Positions 61,964-64,000 of a stretch of DNA of 64,000 nucleotides are shown piece after piece (within the stretch, counting starts at the first letter, position 1; each line of letters begins with the position of its first letter). Source of the DNA: Pseudoscleropodium purum. Taxonomy: Eukaryota > Streptophyta > Bryopsida > Hypnales > Brachytheciaceae. The DNA lies in contig OZ017798.1 of the NCBI GenBank assembly GCA_963969395.1, positions 12,330,173-12,394,172 of the forward strand, given 5' to 3'. The position numbers and the translations under genes were made by a program. Under the pieces are notes generated by a model that was not told the origin of the DNA, searched no databases, and saw only the letters and a list, made by a program, of their open reading frames with translations.

Positions 61964-63384
61964 ATGGAGGTACTTGCAATGCCTTTATTTGCACAAGAAG
62001 TTACTTATCGCAGGGAGGGGGGTTCACAAATGCCTCCAGTTCCTCTTGATGAGCTTCTTTCTCCATCTTTTCTTGCACTCTATGATGAAGAGTTACTTTC
62101 ATATTCGATATGGGACCATTGTGCCTCGAAGCTGGAGGCAACTCATAGTGCTACATATCCTGCTGAATCCGTGGAGGACCTCTTGAGTGCGTTGGAACCT
62201 CTTTTGGCTCCAAGCATTATTGCTCAAATTGGTGTTACTTTGGATGCTCTTGGTACCTCTGTTTTAGGGGTAGAGACTGCCCTCCTTCCAAGTTTAAGCA
62301 GTGTGTTGGAGAACATTCTTATAGACTTGAAGAATCGTGCGTCTACCGCTACTCATGGTAATGATGACAAGCTTGGGCATCCATGGGTGCAAGTACCTCA
62401 GAGACGAGGAAGAGGCCAAGGGGGTGTTGCAAGAGGTCAAAGAGGTGCAAGGGGAAGAGCAGGAGGTAGGCAGAGGGTCTTAGGGTGGCGTGGCGAGGCT
62501 GAGGGTGATGGTGATGATCCGTTGAGGCGAGAAAAGCTTGTGAATGCACAATTTTTTAAAGATGTCCTTGGGATTTATGTGGAAATGGATGCTTCTACTA
62601 TCCCACCAAAAGGTAACCAAGAACAACGCTCCGCTCGAGGACTCAGCATTGGAGAACGTGCAAAATCTTTTGCTAGGCATTTGGAGGTGGCTTGCACTCA
62701 TGTACCATACAGCCCATACAATACCACTGGAGTGGCTTGCTTCTACCATGGGACGCGACTCTTGATGTCAAGTGGTTTTTTTGATGTGGGCATCCTACCT
62801 ATGAAGTTTTGCACTGAGTTCAGCTTTTCTCCGGCTTTTTATGTCACTAATAGTGTTATCGCGGCGTTCGAGTTCCCTCTGCACAACCGCCTTTCCATGA
62901 ATCCTCAAGACACTGTTGCTGTTTTTGGTTTTGAATTGGATTTGAGAATACTTCATGGAGAGATTGCAGCACCAAGTGGACAAATTTTCAGAGTGCGTTG
63001 GTTTGAGGTGGGTTTTGAGGATGAAGCATGGAAAGAGTTTTGTGAATTAAACCTCTATGGTCACAAGCCAAAACATCAGCATTCCTATGATATCGTAATT
63101 GGCTCTATGTGTTATCGAAATGACCGAAACCGTTCCATTACTCCTCATGAGATGGAAGGTTTGGTACAGGTAGCGTTTTGTTCCAAGGCTGCGTGGACAT
63201 GGGCGGGATCTTGCTTGAAACGGATGTTTGTTGAGATTCGGATAAACAAGGTATGACACTGTGTTCTTGTTTTCCTGTTTGCCATTTGTTGAAGGCACTT
63301 GCAGTAGCAAACAAGAATACATCGAAGGATTTTTAACACATGTACATTGTGATGTTGGTTTAACAGGTTCTTGAAGGCATGTGA
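61964..63384 (+). CDS. RGG-rich protein with ADP-ribosyltransferase-like (DUF3990-like) domain
   Basis: Exons 61964-63250 and 63367-63384 give 434 residues. An AAG|GTATGA donor and AACAG acceptor keep phase 0 and extend the end from INKV to INKVLEGM; reading through the intron stops at the same valine. Residues 1-140 are an unrecognised helical region. Residues about 146-172 are an RG/RGG-rich tract (RGRGQGG, RGQRGARGRAGG), a typical RNA-binding and arginine-methylation segment. Residues about 255-410 carry motifs of the ADP-ribosyltransferase fold: FYHGTR (His 262), PAFYVTNSVIAAF (Tyr 293), VAVFGFELD, then W..F near 345, YDIVIGSMCYR (375-385) and LVQVAFCSKAA (Gln 402). These match the order seen in DUF3990 proteins. 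The assignment is from motif order only. Activity is uncertain because no glutamate is evident at the usual catalytic place. Confidence 0.7.
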
Positions 63385-64000
63385 GCATGAATCGGATTCA
63401 AGAGATTATTCAGTGTCATCACCCAGTTCAGGGTCTAGTAACCATATGTTCAAAATTTCTATTTAATAGGATGGTAGATCTATACAAAGTTTTTATATTG
63501 GTTATATTTGGTAGCAAGATGAAGCTAATTACATCCATGAACATAGATAAAACAAGCAAAACATAGATGAAACATAAATGGATGAAAAGTACATTTATTC
63601 ATTGAAAAGTAACTATATTCAACCTTTTGATGATACCATCATATAATTTTGTAGCAATTTTGAGATTCATCTATTGTGAAAAAAAGATGTCTCTCAATAT
63701 TAGTGGATTTCACAATTGGTTTTTGAATGGAAAATCTAGAACTCAATTTGACTCCCTTTCAAGGACAAACAATCATTTGACAAATGCACATTTTCAAAGT
63801 TTAAAAAATTGCATTAACTCTTTTAAGCCTAATCATTTTTATATTTTCACTCATTCTCACTTACATTTGTGTGTGTAAGTTTACTATTTACCTTGCTTTC
63901 ATCAAATTAGTCATAAAGTAAGTTTATCTTTTGAAAATTCAAGTATTGCATTGGATTATTGAGAAAATATTTGAAAAAATCATTAGCCAAAAGCCTCCTA
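63385..64000. other. 3' flank, AT-rich, no gene
   Basis: The first part is probably the 3' untranslated region of the ART-like gene. The remainder to the window end is AT-rich and without a supported feature. Confidence 0.5.

Overview
The window looks like nuclear DNA of a land plant, most probably a bryophyte and perhaps a moss. It has AT-rich intergenic DNA, GC-richer exons cut by many short GT-AG introns, plant retrotransposons and plastid-type folate genes. The moss assignment is inference from the gene types, chiefly a kinase with a bryophyte-like N-terminal module and a bacterial-type TSPO. I assembled gene models by hand from splice sites, reading phase and family motifs. Six intact genes and one decayed gene are supported.

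Layout. 1-1850 is AT-rich DNA with copies of an unnamed ~240-bp repeat. 2873-5024 (+) is a two-exon protein kinase or pseudokinase with a small novel N-terminal module. 5690-10971 (-) is an 11-exon DUF676-type serine esterase with a probable transit peptide. A Tourist-like MITE (11459-11845) lies just upstream of it. 11.85-15.9 kb is repeat-rich and gene-poor. 15968-18581 (+) is a five-exon METTL21-type methyltransferase with a 23-nt microexon. A ~1.4-kb near-perfect palindrome follows (19443-20850). 23578-29666 (+) is a 13-exon aminodeoxychorismate synthase, the bifunctional plastid enzyme that makes the p-aminobenzoate precursor of folate. It converges on a seven-exon TSPO gene (30074-32164, -).

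32.6-40.3 kb is AT-rich and gene-free. 40281-53499 is a decayed Ty1/copia element. A Ty3/gypsy chromovirus (41933-48533, opposite orientation, 5-bp duplication GTGCC) is inserted in its protease region. A 1.05-kb CACTA-like element (49418-50470), itself carrying a tRNA-like pol III head, is inserted in its integrase. The chromovirus LTRs carry arrays of perfect heat-shock elements upstream of a TATA box.

After 3.9 kb of gene-free DNA comes a BAH-domain pseudogene (57449-59266, +). The last gene (61964-63384, +) encodes an RGG-rich protein with an ADP-ribosyltransferase-like (DUF3990-like) domain. The genes do not form a functional cluster. ADCS, the esterase and perhaps TSPO suggest plastid or membrane metabolism, but their adjacency is probably incidental.
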